Source of the DNA: Euonymus europaeus
Taxonomy: Eukaryota; Streptophyta; Magnoliopsida; Celastrales; Celastraceae
Length of the DNA stretch: 64,000 nt
Assembly (NCBI GenBank): GCA_963580455.1
Contig: OY756969.1
Coordinates: 21,734,760-21,798,759 of the forward strand
Reading direction: 5' to 3'
This document shows, in pieces, positions 1-15,000 of this stretch. Both the position numbers and the translations under genes were made by a program. Position 1 is the stretch's first letter. Every line of letters starts with the position of its first letter. The notes beneath the pieces are model-generated. The model saw nothing but the letters and a program-made list of their open reading frames with translations, made no database searches and had not been told where the DNA came from.

Positions 1-432
1 TTTATACAGTATTCTCCTCTATCTTTTTGAATGAAAAAAAGCTTTTATTCAAGCACCAAAAAGGGGTGCAATCCAAGAAAGATACCAATCGGAAGAGATG
101 CATATGATCAAAAATATTCCTAGCAACTTGGCTTCGATGCCATGTATATTCTTCGCTTCTGATTGTCAAGTTTCTAAGGATTCATCGGATCCACACGATT
201 TTGTTTTTTTTCAAGTCTAAAAGGGTTTGGATTGGACCCAACTCACTTAAACAAGAGAAAAGACATTGTTAGTGGTTGAGGTAAACCTGGTTGTTTTAAA
301 ACGACTAAAATCTCCCACTCTTTCCGACGTGGGGGGTCTAATAACAATAACAGAAGAAAAAACATTGAGGGGCCTTGGATTTCCACAGCTATTGCTAAGG
401 GAATCGAGGGTTCCCATGCTGCAACTTATCTT
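1..432. other. intergenic stretch, no gene seen
   Basis: No supportable gene. The short frames here have no recognisable family motif. The stretch adjoins a minus-strand LINE fragment and may contain part of that element's 3' end, but no tail or target-site duplication was found. Confidence 0.4.
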
Positions 433-1021
433 TCAACGGATCCTTGTATAAAAACTCAGAGAGAACATGTTGTTCTTTGCAGCCTTCCAACATATTTTGT
501 CATGAATTGCAGGTCTTATTTTGGCACCATAGACACAGCTCCAGAAAGATGTGAAACTCTCCACTTCCCAGTCTTGAACCTCACGAATAAAATTAATATT
601 CCAAGAAATGCCTCCAGTAGGAGAATGAAAAAGTTGGCTGATGGAGGCCCCCTTCAGGGATGCTAAAGTGTATAAGTTAGGAAAAAGAATCCCTGAATAA
701 TGTATCACCTCTCCAATGGTCATTCCAAAAGCTGATTGAGTTGCCTCTACCAGCCTGGAAGTGAGTTAAAGCAAACCAAGCATCCCATTACAGTTCTCCA
801 CATACTGCATCCATATGGCTCACAATTCTGATTGGTGGTCTAGCCTTTGACGTCTGTGCCATACTTGCAAGCAATAACTTTCCTCCATAGTTGATCTTTG
901 TTGATGGCGAACCTTCGAGCCATGTACCAATTAAAGCCTTGTTAAAATTGATCAGACATTTGATCTCAAGATCACCAACCTCTTTTGGAAGCTTTACACA
1001 GTTCCAATTCACCAAATGCAT
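433..1021 (-). mobile_element. decayed non-LTR retrotransposon (LINE) reverse-transcriptase fragment
   Basis: Two minus-strand coding pieces in different frames (1021 to 788, then 723 to 433) read like the region after the reverse transcriptase core of plant L1-type LINE polyproteins. The first has W-x-x-V-x-L-P-K-E-x-G-D-L-E-I followed by N-x-x-L-I-G-T-W-L, the usual 'C-x-P-K-x-x-G-G-L-G-I / N-x-A-L-L-G-K-W-L' pattern. The second has the downstream 'W-N-x-x-F-x-R-E-x-x-D-W-E-V' segment and a 'D-K-I-C-W-K' motif that leads into the zinc-binding reverse-transcriptase domain. The frame change and the lack of the catalytic core and endonuclease show a dead fragment. The assignment rests on motif recognition only. 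Confidence 0.7.
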
Positions 1022-1079
1022 TTTCCCTTCAGTCTCGCTTCATGATTTTACTGACTGAATCCTTGGCCCATGACTTTCA

Positions 1080-3640
1080 CTTCATTATGGATAGTATAGC
1101 TGAAATTGAATAACAATGAAGATAAATAAAACTGAAATTGAATCTAATCTAAAACCTAAAATAAAGACAAGAACTTTTCTGTTTGAGTGCAAGACAGTGG
1201 CGACTGTCTTGCAAAACCTGAACTACCCAGAAGCCCTAAACAGTCTCGTAAGAAGAGAGACAAAATAATATTAAGGAAAATAATAAAAGAAAAATCCTAC
1301 ACAATGCCATAAGAAGATTAAAAAAAAATAAGGAAAAAAAAACCTTGCTTGAAGTAAATCTTGAACTTAGCTCATTGTACTATCCTACTACCGCTAGACT
1401 AATGACTACATTTCCCATTAATCTTACATTAATAATAATATTTTTAAAAAATTTGGGAGCAGCCTAAACTGTGAAAATTGAATTGCTGAGCAAAATGGGA
1501 GCAACTTAAATTATGAAAACTGAGTTGTGGGAGACCAATATAAGTGTCATGTTGCTAGGCGAAGCGGTGGAGTCATGCACCCTAGATGGTGATAATTCAG
1601 TAGCCGCAAACATCACTAGTTTACGCTATGACCCAAGTAGCACAGGACATCTTTCCCTTCTATGCTCCTCTTGAGCATTTGATGATGTGATATCTTATAT
1701 ATTTTTATATCACATTTTACATGGGTTTTTACCTCTTTTCAATGAATTGAATATGAATGCAACATAACATATAACGTAAGTTCTCTTGACTTTTGATTTT
1801 CAGATTCAAGTGGAAAAAATGATAGAAACAATTTAATATTAGATTATTAAAGAAAGCCTAATAAAAGTTGAAGACTCACTTAAGCTCAATCCTAATCAAA
1901 TTTAAACAAGTCATGGAAGGAGGGCCCACAAGAGAAGAATTACCGGAGAATAATTGAAAAGTAGGCGTGTGAATTGAAGGAATATTTTAGAGACTTTGTT
2001 TTCAAAGGGAAATCTCAAGTGGGACCTACAAAAGAAAGAAGTGTTTAAATATATGGTTCCAATATAAAAGGGAGAAAGAGGATCAAAAGCAAGAGGAGGG
2101 TTTTCTAGCCTTTTGAATTTTATTATTATTTATTTGAGTATCTATTGTTAATGCTTTTGAATATTTAGCGAATATTTGAATGATTTGATGTTATACATGA
2201 AATTAGAAGGAGATTGTTTAGAATTGCTTCATACAATAGATGTTGTAGTTATGACGAACCATAGGCATATAAGCACATTGTCTATGTAGTCGCTACATGA
2301 TTTTCCATAGAACTTAATGAGTTTTTATTATCTAAATATGATTGTTATGAATAACAAGGGTTGATGATAGAATTACTTTTGATATAACTAAGAATCGAGT
2401 ATTGAATACATTAGGGAAAATCGACCATCAACATGGATAATAATTAAGATTAACATGCTAAAAGATTTGGGTGAGATTGGTAATGGTGAAATTAGACGCC
2501 CTAGTACTCTTAATTGATTACTTTTCTGCTTATTATTTTCTTGCTATTTAATTTAATTGACTCTTCAATATTTGATTATTCAAATAAAATTTGGGATTAG
2601 TCATAATTGTTACTTAGCAATTTTAATCAATCCTCGTGAATTCAATACTTTATTCATCATTATATTACTTGAGTTATTCGTACACTTGCGAATTTTGCAC
2701 AACATCTTTATTTTCCATTTTCCTTAAACCAGTGTCAGCTAGACTCTGTCCATGTGAGGCCATACATCAGATTTAATTATTGTTTGATTTACTTGTTTTT
2801 ATATCAACCAATCAACCAGTCATATATAATCAATTAAGTATATTCAATAATTCAAATCAATCTTAATCCGGACATGCAAAATAACATAAACACTATATTA
2901 TTCGACCCAAATCCATTTGGACCTGAATTTTTGTCAAACCTAATCATTATGCATAGTATAGCTGAAATTGAATAACAATAAAGATAAATAAAATTGGAAT
3001 TGAATTTAATCTGATATCTTTGTCAAGTAATTCGACACTCTTTAGTTGACGAAAAACAACTTTTTTAAAAAGACAGACAGAGAGGGAGAGAGAGAGAGAG
3101 TCGATTCATCTTTTCTTCTAGATCTGCTGGTTGCAATTTACGAATAGGGCTAATGACTAGGAATTTTATTGTGTCAAAACCTAAAATAAAGACAAGAACT
3201 TTCCTATTTAAGTGGAAGACATTGGCGACTGTCTTGGAAAACCTTGTTGGAGGTACGTTTTGGAATTGGGTCATTGTGAACTAAAATTAACCCACTACCG
3301 CTAGATCAATGACTAAATTTGACACTAACAACAATTTTTTTTTGAAAATCCGTGGCAGGCCAGAGAACTTGGCGAACTGAAATATCTTAATAATAAGATG
3401 AAAGGAAAGCAAAATCAATTCTTGCAATAGTGGTTTTTAGGTTTCGTTCATGTGTGGATCTAAATTAGATTGAATTATTGTTTGATTTACTTGTTTGTAT
3501 TTCAACCAATCGAATATAGTCAATTAAGTAATTATAAAAATTCAAAGCAATTTAAGTCCGGACATGCCATAAACACTACTTTATTTGACCAAAATCGATT
3601 TGAACCAGAATTTTTATCACCCCTGATGACAAACCACCAC
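1080..3640. repeat. diverged tandem duplication with an interposed insertion
   Basis: Two blocks occur twice in the same order. Block A at about 1080-1430 reappears at about 2945-3330, sharing 'aacctaaaataaagacaaga' and 'actaccgctaga'. Block B at about 2757-2945 reappears at about 3455-3640, sharing 'attgtttgatttacttgttt' and 'ccggacatgc'. In the first copy A and B are about 1.3 kb apart (about 1440-2750); in the second they are about 125 bp apart. The simplest reading is a tandem duplication followed by an insertion into the first copy, or a loss from the second. No coding potential was recognised. Confidence 0.6.
3079..3100. repeat. GA microsatellite
   Basis: Short (GA)n tract with one interruption, inside the second copy of duplicated block A. 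The first copy lacks it. Confidence 0.8.
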
Positions 3641-4019
3641 AAAGCAGCCTCAACTCGGGCTGCACTACGGTAACGTATGGTCAAATGACGGTTTCACTAC
3701 CGTTGTCCTAATAACTGTTGGATTGGATTATCAAAAAAATATTAAATCATAACCATTGAATTAATGAATTGATTAAAATTTATTTTAATTAAAATATTTT
3801 GTCAAAATAACTCAAATACCCCTACGGTTAATACTTTTACGCTTCTCTCTATGTACGAGATCAACTCTCGCTCTCAACCTCCTCCATCGCCACTGCATTG
3901 ACTTTTCCGTTTTTGCCTCCTCCATTCAATCCTGGTAATTTATTTGTTTTTGTTAATGCTGCGAACCACCTGAAGCTATCCTTCTCGCATCCACTAAAGC
4001 TAGAAAAAACTAGAGCTCT

Positions 4020-4560
4020 AAAGCAAGAATTGCCTCTGATTCTCTCTCCCCAATAATGACAAAGCTTCAATCAATCCTCTCTGGAAAATTGTTACAGAAT
4101 TTGAAATCAAAAGTGAGAAACAAGATATTGAAGCACCCATCAAGCCAAAAGGGAGAGAAAGAAGAAGCGGAGGAGGAAGAAGAAACAGTGGAGGTGGAAG
4201 TAACAGTAGTAAGAGCTTGACAGATCTTCAGTTTGAGGAACTAAAAGGGTTTATGGATATGAGATTTGTGTTTTCTAAGGAGGATAAAGATTCAAGCTTG
4301 GTTTCCATAATTCCTGGGTTGCAAAGGTTGGAGAGAATAACTGGTGAAGATGAACATCAAGAAGAGAGAAAGATTGTCAAAAGTAGTGTTGTTCAAAGGC
4401 CTTATTTGTTAGAAGCATGGGATGTATTGGACAGAAGAAAGGGACAGAAGAAAGGAAAAGTCAGTAATGATTGATTGGAGAATTCCAGTTCTGGGCAATG
4501 AAATGGACATGAAAGATAATCTCAGGTTTTGGGCTCACACAGTTGCATCTACTGTCAGAT
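4020..4560 (+). pseudogene. DUF1685-family protein pseudogene, frameshifted
   Basis: Three plus-strand segments in three frames line up with successive parts of plant DUF1685 proteins, a family of unknown function. Segment 1 (about 4020-4090) gives D-S-L-S-P then K-L-Q-S-I-L-S-G-K. Segment 2 (about 4090-4473) gives a basic Gly/Arg-rich stretch, then LTDLQFEELKGFMD, V-S-I-I-P-G-L-Q-R-L and R-P-Y-L-x-E-A-W-D-V-L-D-R. Segment 3 (about 4463-4560) gives D-W-R-I-P-V-L-G-N-E-M-D-M-K-D-N-L-R and the family-typical end A-H-T-V-A-S-T-V-R before a stop. No single frame or plausible short intron joins them, and the usual N-terminal 'L-K-L-F-D-x-x-W-F-E' region was not found. This suggests a relic with at least two frameshifts, though small sequencing indels could mimic it. 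Confidence 0.75.
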
Positions 4561-5365
4561 AGTAATACTCAAAACACATTGATTTCTTGTTTGTGCTTAT
4601 CTTTTTCTTTATTTATTTTATTTTTTGAGTCTTTTTGGTCTAGATTGTTTGGTCATTCAGTGTGCCAATTTTGTTGTAACCTTCTCTGCAAGTCCAAAAC
4701 ATGTAATTATAAATAAAGAACTAGATCTCCGTTGGGTTGGTATTCATTTGGTGAGCTGTTCAGTTCAATGTTCCATTTTATTCTTATTTTTTTCAGTTTA
4801 AAAAATAAAATCCATTGAGGCCAAGTAAAACCCTTGAAGCAAGTATTCATATCATAAGTCTGCAACATTAGGGGAGTCCAAAGCTTGAATAATTGATTTT
4901 TGGAGTTTTAATGGTTAGGTATTTGAATTTAATATTTATTTCAAAAAATATATATTTAATGATTTTTTCATAATAACAATGATATATTAGATACGATACA
5001 ATAAATTAGTAGTGACAGGTTTGTTAAATTTTTTTGTTAATAATAAATTAAATATTTATATTTATTTTTATCATTTTCTATCTTTAATAAAATTTTATAA
5101 ACAAAATAAAAATTATTTATAAACATTGATCGACTCAACTTACACATGTGATCCATTTAAATGGATTCTACGACGTACAGGGACTAGACGCTAGTAAAAG
5201 CCCCTCAACTCAGGTGGGAGTCAACAGTCAAAACCAAGACCTACAGAATGTCCTTTCTTCTCTTCCAAGTTCCAAGCCACACCGAGTGTCTTCTACATGA
5301 ACAAACAAGAGCATCTGAACTAGAAACCCTGATCTTTTGAGAGAGGAAAAGTCCCTTATTGAAGA
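4561..5365. other. intergenic, AT-rich; upstream region of the receptor kinase
   Basis: No gene recognised. The sequence is strongly AT-rich around 4900-5130. A convincing TATA box for the downstream receptor kinase was not found; the start region at about 5200-5365 is less AT-rich and probably holds the promoter and 5' leader. Confidence 0.4.
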
Positions 5366-8538
<3,173 letters not shown>

Positions 8539-8668
8539 CGTAAGGTTAATCCTTATTCTGTATATCGAAAGCAACTTATGCAGTTTATCCTCTTCTGCAA
8601 TTTTTGAAACATATTTGAGCGAGCATGCTTTAGCACTACAAATATTATGGAAACTTTAGTCAGAATGG

Positions 8669-8671
<3 letters not shown>

Positions 8672-8702
<31 letters not shown>
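8672..8702. repeat. CT microsatellite
   Basis: About 15 uninterrupted CT dinucleotides, 130 bp downstream of the receptor kinase stop codon, possibly in its 3' UTR. Confidence 0.9.
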
Positions 8703-8705
<3 letters not shown>

Positions 8706-9500
8706 TCTCCACGAGGTCATGGTTTCGAAGAGTCGAGATTATTTACTCATAGAACCGTGAGGGGAGGGATAGGAACACCCACATTATACTTTCAGAGCAG
8801 GCAATTCCTTAGATGAAAAAAATCGCATTGACACATTCTGTTGAATATATCTAAAACAACAATGTTTATGCATTTATTTCCTAATAAGCTATTATCACAG
8901 TGGAAAAAACAAATAATAGTCTACCAATCCATGTATTTGTTTATTTTCCTTCCTCAGCAATTTGGACATAAAATCCCAGCCGACTATCCTTTGGTCATAA
9001 TTTCCATTGAAAAAAGAGGCTGAAAGTGAAACTGTTGAACCAATCTAATCCGTCCATCACTCTCTTCGGCACGCCACAACACTTTTGTCAAAGCTGCAAT
9101 GGACGTTACAAGCCGGCGCAGCCACAAAAATGGCAGCTTGTGTAGAATTTGGAGAATGGGCAACGGAAAAGGATTAGTCAAAGACTGCATCACGTGTATA
9201 TAAAAATCATAGACTTATAATCATTGAGATATAGTTGTGTTAAGGCTCTAAGCAATAAATGTTTGATTTTGTAATCTCGATATCGAATTTTAGATGACAT
9301 TAAAATTCTTTGTTTTTCAAAGAATTTCATTATTAAATGATCCGATTACACTATATTTTTACATTAAATCTATACCAAACATCTATTGCAACAGGATTTC
9401 AAGAAATCGAGCCATGATCTATCTATCTATGCTTCTATACCTGGACTATACTATAAAGTTAGTAGGATTGGAGACCTCTTACTAATATATGCATATATAT
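8703..9500. other. intergenic, no gene seen
   Basis: AT-rich sequence with no recognisable coding region, RNA gene or transposon ends. Confidence 0.4.
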
Positions 9501-9504
9501 ATGT

Positions 9505-9617
9505 ATATATACTTACTATATATATATAATTCGTGAGATTCGTTAGGTGTGGTGGTGTGTATATATATATATACTTACTATATATATATAATTCGTGAGA
9601 TTCGTTAGGTGTGGTGG
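9505..9617. repeat. 62-bp tandem duplication
   Basis: Two adjacent, almost identical copies with a period of about 62 bp, each running from a TA-rich stretch through 'acttactata' to 'ttcgttaggtgtggtgg'. The near identity implies a recent duplication, probably by slippage at the TA tract. Confidence 0.85.
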
Positions 9618-9670
9618 CGAGTTCGGATGTTGTTTTTGTACTCGCGTTGATGGTTCCTCCCCATATCAAT

Positions 9671-9908
9671 GCTCACTACAAGAAAACAAGGTTTCTGTGA
9701 CAAGAAAAGTCATCTGAAAGTATATTATCGTCACAAAAACGTTTTTAGTGACAATGTTAGTGACGACTCTGTTCCGTCACATATGTGAGTGTCACTGAAA
9801 GTTTTGTGACAAGAATAATGACGCGTTACTAATAAACAAATATCGGTGACAAGTTATTATATCGTCACACACTTCTTGTCACTATAACCTTGTTTTCTTG
9901 TAGTGGCT
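9671..9908. mobile_element. non-autonomous CACTA (En/Spm) mini-element
   Basis: The 232-bp element at 9674-9905 begins CACTACAAGAAAACAAGG and ends with the reverse complement of the same 18 bases. The inverted repeats extend to about 31 bp with a few mismatches. A 3-bp direct repeat, GCT, flanks it (9671-9673 and 9906-9908), the target-site length of the CACTA superfamily. The interior has many GTGAC/GTCAC motifs in both orientations, as expected of subterminal transposase-binding repeats. No coding capacity; it would need a transposase supplied from elsewhere. Confidence 0.92.
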
Positions 9909-11460
9909 GATCGAATGCTTGTTGTGAGTCTAGCTCCTTCTCCTTGCTTTAGTCCTCCATTCTTGTTCTTCCGACTGAGCTACATCTCATTCTCTTAGGT
10001 CAGTCCCTTCTTCTCTTCTTTTTTAAAAAAACTATGTCCCTTAGTTCATCTTCTAGTAGTAGTTTGGGATTTGGGTCTTCAAGCTCCAAGACCATCCCGG
10101 ATGCGAATTATAAGATAAATAACATGGATTTATCCGGATGCAAATTTTGAGTTGAATAGCATAGATTTATCCTCTAGTGAGGGCATATCGGTCCAGGTGG
10201 CCTTTGATGTCCAGCCCGAGGTAGCTCCACCCAATATGAGTGTGCCTAATGAGCAGGGAGGAGGAACCCTAATTCATCTTTAAGTAGCTGTAAATAAATG
10301 GTTCTGTCCAAGACAACTACAATAGTCAAAATGATGAGGCCTACCTGGTCTCAGCAGACCTTTGAGAAATATGGAATTATAATTGCAAACAAAGTTCTTT
10401 CCTAATTTGTTACATAATCAGATTGATTGACATAAAGCTCCAAGTTCCTCATCAGAATCTGGTTCTTCATAAGAACTAATAATTCATCTGTACTTTCACC
10501 TTTTCAGGCCCATCGTACAAAGTATTGGTACTGAGAATTTCCTTTTCCATCCAATACTTGTCAACCACCTTCTTAGCATCAAGCGTACTCCAGAACCCGA
10601 CTCCACTTGTCCATGACACGCTTTAGACGAACGCTCTTACATCCTCGAAAAAGATACCTGATACATAACCAAAACCATAATAACCCTTGCTGTCAATAGA
10701 ACCTCAGAATTCTAATTCATGTAATCTGGTAACCATATGCCTATTGCAATGTAAGGATAGCTAGCAAATTTAATCAGGAATCAATTTTTCTAGCCAGAGC
10801 AAGACACACAGTTAGTCCCATGCCATCCAAATGCCATCATATAAACTGTCTCATCTTTCCTAGCCTGAATATATATATAAAATTTCAAAATTTTCATCTT
10901 TTCAGATAGTTAAGATATACTCAGGGGGGAAAACATTACTAGATTTTCACTTTTCAGACTTATCTTTGGCTCTTTGCACTTCAAACGGTTGTGCCTTGCC
11001 GGCATTTCAACACAGGCATCCGATGATGACTCATTGAGACATGTTTTAGGGAGGCTCTTCAGATGATTGTAGGCACGGATTGGTAAAACAATCCCCGTTC
11101 GGGAAAGACAACTTGATCGAGATATCCTCGCAGAGAGAGTATGAGGGCTAGGTTTACAAAGATTTGTCTGAATGCTGCTCATCCTTCTATTCTTCCAACC
11201 CAAATGCACCGCCTCTACCAAACATTAATTCCTCAATAATATAAGTATAACCCAATAGAGAGAAGAATTCATAGTCAGCAACCCATATAATTCGTCAGAA
11301 CCCCAAAGAGAACCAGGACACACCTAATAAGCTTATGATATAAAGCAGCAAAAACTTCAACAACACACCTTACCGGTGGACATACTATTTTCAGGGATTG
11401 AACCTTACCCTTGCAACTATACCACAACATTCACCAAAAAATCATATATTAAACATCAGT
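9909..11460. other. intergenic with weak exon-like fragments on the minus strand
   Basis: Two minus-strand stretches read like exons but match no family I can name. One, about 11221-10910, is rich in Ser/Arg/Cys. The other, about 10620-10490, reads W-T-S-G-V-G-F-W-S-T-L-D-A-K-K-V-V-D-K-Y-W-M-E-K-E-I-L to a stop. In-frame stops upstream of each and the lack of a joinable model suggest a degraded gene fragment or a captured exon. Nothing else was recognised. Confidence 0.3.
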
Positions 11461-11626
11461 GGTGATAAATAGCCTAAGGCTAAACAATCTATATCGTCCC
11501 ATTTCATTATAATATCATATTTTATTTTACAATCGAATATAATATTTCGTTGTACAATTACAATAAAATATGATATTACAATGGAATGAGCTATATAGGC
11601 TGTTTAACACTGAGCTATATAACATT
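11461..11626. mobile_element. MITE-like element, copy 1 of a three-copy family
   Basis: Starts GGTGATAAATAGCC and ends GAGCTATATAACATT. Inside lie inverted segments ('taaacaatctatat' and 'ctatataggctgttta') around a core of ATATTACAAT-type palindromic words. The same organisation recurs at 35549-35782 (opposite orientation) and 49685-49899. No coding capacity. A clear target-site duplication was not found, so the superfamily is open. Confidence 0.6.
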
Positions 11627-11760
11627 TTCCATTAAACATTAAACAAAAGATAAAAAAAATGACCAAATTCTATTCGCAACAACTTATATATAGTCACATA
11701 TGCACAGGAACAAAACGTGCGGGGCCGAAATATTGATGGTGTGTCTAATTTAGAATATAC

Positions 11761-11980
11761 TGATACAGCGCCAATCACTTATTCAAGGAAGTCCAGGGGT
11801 ATTTTGGGCAATTAAGCTGGTGGATTGGGTAGTCTTGTAATTTTGTTATCTTTTGTTCTTTTAGGGCTCGATTGTGTTGAGTCTTGGTTATGCTGAATTT
11901 TGTGTTAAAGTTCCGTTGAACTCTGGAGGTGCAGCCCCTCGTTTGGTTGCTGGTTTGTGTACTGGTGTTGGAGTTTATCA
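11761..11980 (+). repeat. 5' LTR of the chromovirus
   Basis: 220 bp from TGATACAGCG to GTTTATCA, preceded by TATAC (11756-11760). It differs from the 3' LTR at three positions by eye: two C/T and one G/T. Confidence 0.95.
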
Positions 11981-11981
11981 G

Positions 11982-11993
11982 TGGTATCAGAGC
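11982..11993 (+). other. primer-binding site, initiator tRNA-Met
   Basis: TGGTATCAGAGC, complementary to the 3' end of plant initiator tRNA-Met, lies one base after the 5' LTR. It primes minus-strand DNA synthesis during reverse transcription. Confidence 0.95.
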
Positions 11994-12021
11994 CGGCGGT
12001 TCTCGGCATGACCCGGTCGAA

Positions 12022-15000
12022 ATGGTTGAGCAAACTGACACGTTACGGAAGGAGATGGATCAGGTCAAATCAGAGATGAGTGAGTTGCGTTCCATGATGC
12101 AGGGATTTCATTCTAAAATGGATGGGTTAACTGATCTTTTACAGAAGGGAAAGAGTAAGGTGACTGAGCTAGAGTCGGAACTACTTACTGGCGATTCTGT
12201 TGGAAGGGAAAGCGTGCGGCAAGCGATTGTAAAGGATACCAATGAATGGGATCGTTATGATTTGCGATTTCGCAAGCTAGAATTACCGGTCTTCCTTGGC
12301 GACGATCCAGAAGGATGAGTGTTTCGAGTTGAGAGGTATTTTCGGTGTAATCGCGTTTCTGAGACGGACAAGCTAATGGCAGTTTCGGTTTGTTTAGAAG
12401 GGAAGACCCTTCACTGGTACCTGTATCGTGATGCCACGACTCCTTTTCGGTCATGGATACATTTCCAGGAAGCCTTAATCAGGCGTTTTAAAGGGGCTCA
12501 GGGAGGTGGACGATATGAAGCTCTTATGTCTATCAAGCATACCACTACGGTGGATGATTATAATGATCGATTCGAGTTGTTAATGGCTCGGGTGCCTGAT
12601 TCGCCCGAAGAAGTTTTGATGGATGTTTATGTTAATGGGTTGAAGATATCAGTTCAGGCAGAGATGAGGTTACGAAAACCGGCTACATTGCAAGAATTAA
12701 TGGAAGAGTCTGGGTTAGTAGAAGCGCGCAATTCGGCTCTTCTCAGTGGGTCACAAATAAAGGCCGGGGCTACAGAGGATAAACATATGGGGTTCAAACT
12801 TGAGCCCAACCGATTGGCCAAAGTTTCGTTGGGTAGTCCGCAAGAGAAAGGGGGAAGACAAGGGGTTGTGCGAGAGGGTTTTCGTAAAGAGCGGGAACCG
12901 ATGAACTATGGGAGTGGGCAAGGAAGAAAGGAAGTACCGAGAAGGCTGACAATTGAAGAGGAGAGATATAAGAGAGAAAAAGGGTTATGCTTCCGGTGTC
13001 CAGAAAAATTCCACCCTGGACATGTATGCAAAAATGGCCAGCTACAATTAATTCTGGGCGCTGACGAGAGTGCAGTGGAAGAATTTGTGGACTCAGTTGA
13101 AGAGTTGTTAGTTGAAGAAAAGAGTGAAGAAAATGATGTTGCTCTCACACTGAATGCTTTGGGGGGTTTTTCTAATCACAAAACCATGATGTTGAAAGGA
13201 AATTTTTTTGACAGGGAGGTGATAATCCTGATAGACAGTGGAGCGTCGCATAATTTTTTAGCGATGGCAGTCGTCCAGGAATTGGGATTAGCCGTGACTG
13301 AGAACCATCAGTTTGGAGTCAAGATTGGGAACGGTAATACTGTGCACTGTCAGGGAATTTGTAACCAAGTGGAGTTACATGTGCAAGGGCATACTATTAT
13401 TCAGAGTTTCTATCCTTTCCCTTTGGGTTGTGCAGATGTTGTTTTGGGAATGGCTTGGTTAAGCACTCTTGGGGAAGTTATCACCAACTACCAAAAATTG
13501 TCCATTCAATTTTTGAGGGGAGGGGAAATTGTTAGATTGAAGGGTGATCCGGCCCTTTACAAAGACCTGGTCTCCTTGAAATCTTTGTTGAAAACTATGC
13601 ATAAGGAGGATAGGGCTTATTTTTTGGAGATAGCGCAAGTTTCAAATGACATCAATAGTAAGGAGAATTTGGAGATATGTGCGGCTGTTGATGACAGAGG
13701 CCTTCAGAGTTTACTCTCTTCTTTCCAGGAGGTGTTTAAAACAAAATTGGATCTCCCTCCTGCCAGGGCATGTGACCACGCCATTCCATTGAAAGAGGGT
13801 GCTCAGCCTCCTCGCTTGCGTTCTTACCGCTACACCTATCACCAAAAAAATGAAATTGAGAAAATGGTAAAAGAGATGCTTAAATCAGGGGTTATTCAGC
13901 ACAGCAGGAGCCCATTCTCTAGTCCAGTCCTTTTGGTGCAGAAGAAGGATGGTGGGTGAAGGTTTTGTGTGGATTACAGAGCTTTGAATAACATTACTAT
14001 ACCCGATAAGTTTCCCATTCCTGTGATTGATGAACTGTTAGATGAAATTGGTGAAGCAAGAATATTTTCTAAGCTTGATTCGAAGTCGGGTTACCACCAA
14101 ATTCGGGTGCGGGAGAGTGACATTCCGAAGACAGCTTTCCGAACCCACGAGGGACATTACGAATTTTTGGTAATGCCTTTTGGGCTTACAAATGCGCCGG
14201 CTACTTTTCAATCTCTTATGAATGAGATCTTTCGGCCATATTTGAGACAGTTCGTACTGGTATTTTTCGATGATATATTAATTTACAGCAAGGACCGCGA
14301 CACTCATTTGGAGCATCTTAAGATGACATTGTCAGTTCTACAACAAAATCAGTTGGTGGCTAACAAAAGCAAGTGTTATTTTTTCCGTGAGTCTCTAGAA
14401 TACCTCGGGCATATTATCTCCTGCGGATCAGTTGCGGCAGATCCAAAGAAATTGCAATGTATGACTAAATGGCCTATTCCCAAGGATGTGAAGGAGCTCC
14501 GCGGATTCTTGGGTTTAACTGGGTATTACCGTCGCTTTGTGAAGGATTATGGAATTATTGCTCGGCCTCTTACAGCGTTACATTAAAAAAATGCTTTTCT
14601 TTGGGATGAGAAAACTTCTGCAGCCTTTGACAGATTGAAGCAGTGTATGAGTACAGCCCCAGTTCTCGCTGTACCTGATTTTTGCAAACCTTTTATTCTG
14701 GAAACTGATGCGTCGGGGAAAGGATTTGGGGCTGTCCTGATGCAAGAAGGGAGACCAGTTGCTTATCTAAGCCAGGCTTTCTCTGAAAGGGCTCAATTAA
14801 AATCTGTGTATGAGCGGGAGCTCATGGCGATCGTGTTTGCGACCCAGAAATGGAGACACTATTTATTGGGCACTAAATTTATTATTCGAACAGATCAACG
14901 TAGCATTCAATATTTGAGAGAGCAACGGGTCCTATCATTGGAGCAACAGAAATGGTTATCAAAGTTGTTGGGATTCAATTTTGAAATACATTATAAACCA

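Noticed and set aside
11929..12021. Upstream extension of the gag frame before ATG 12022.
   Set aside because: It overlaps the 5' LTR and the primer-binding site, so it is not part of the gag protein.
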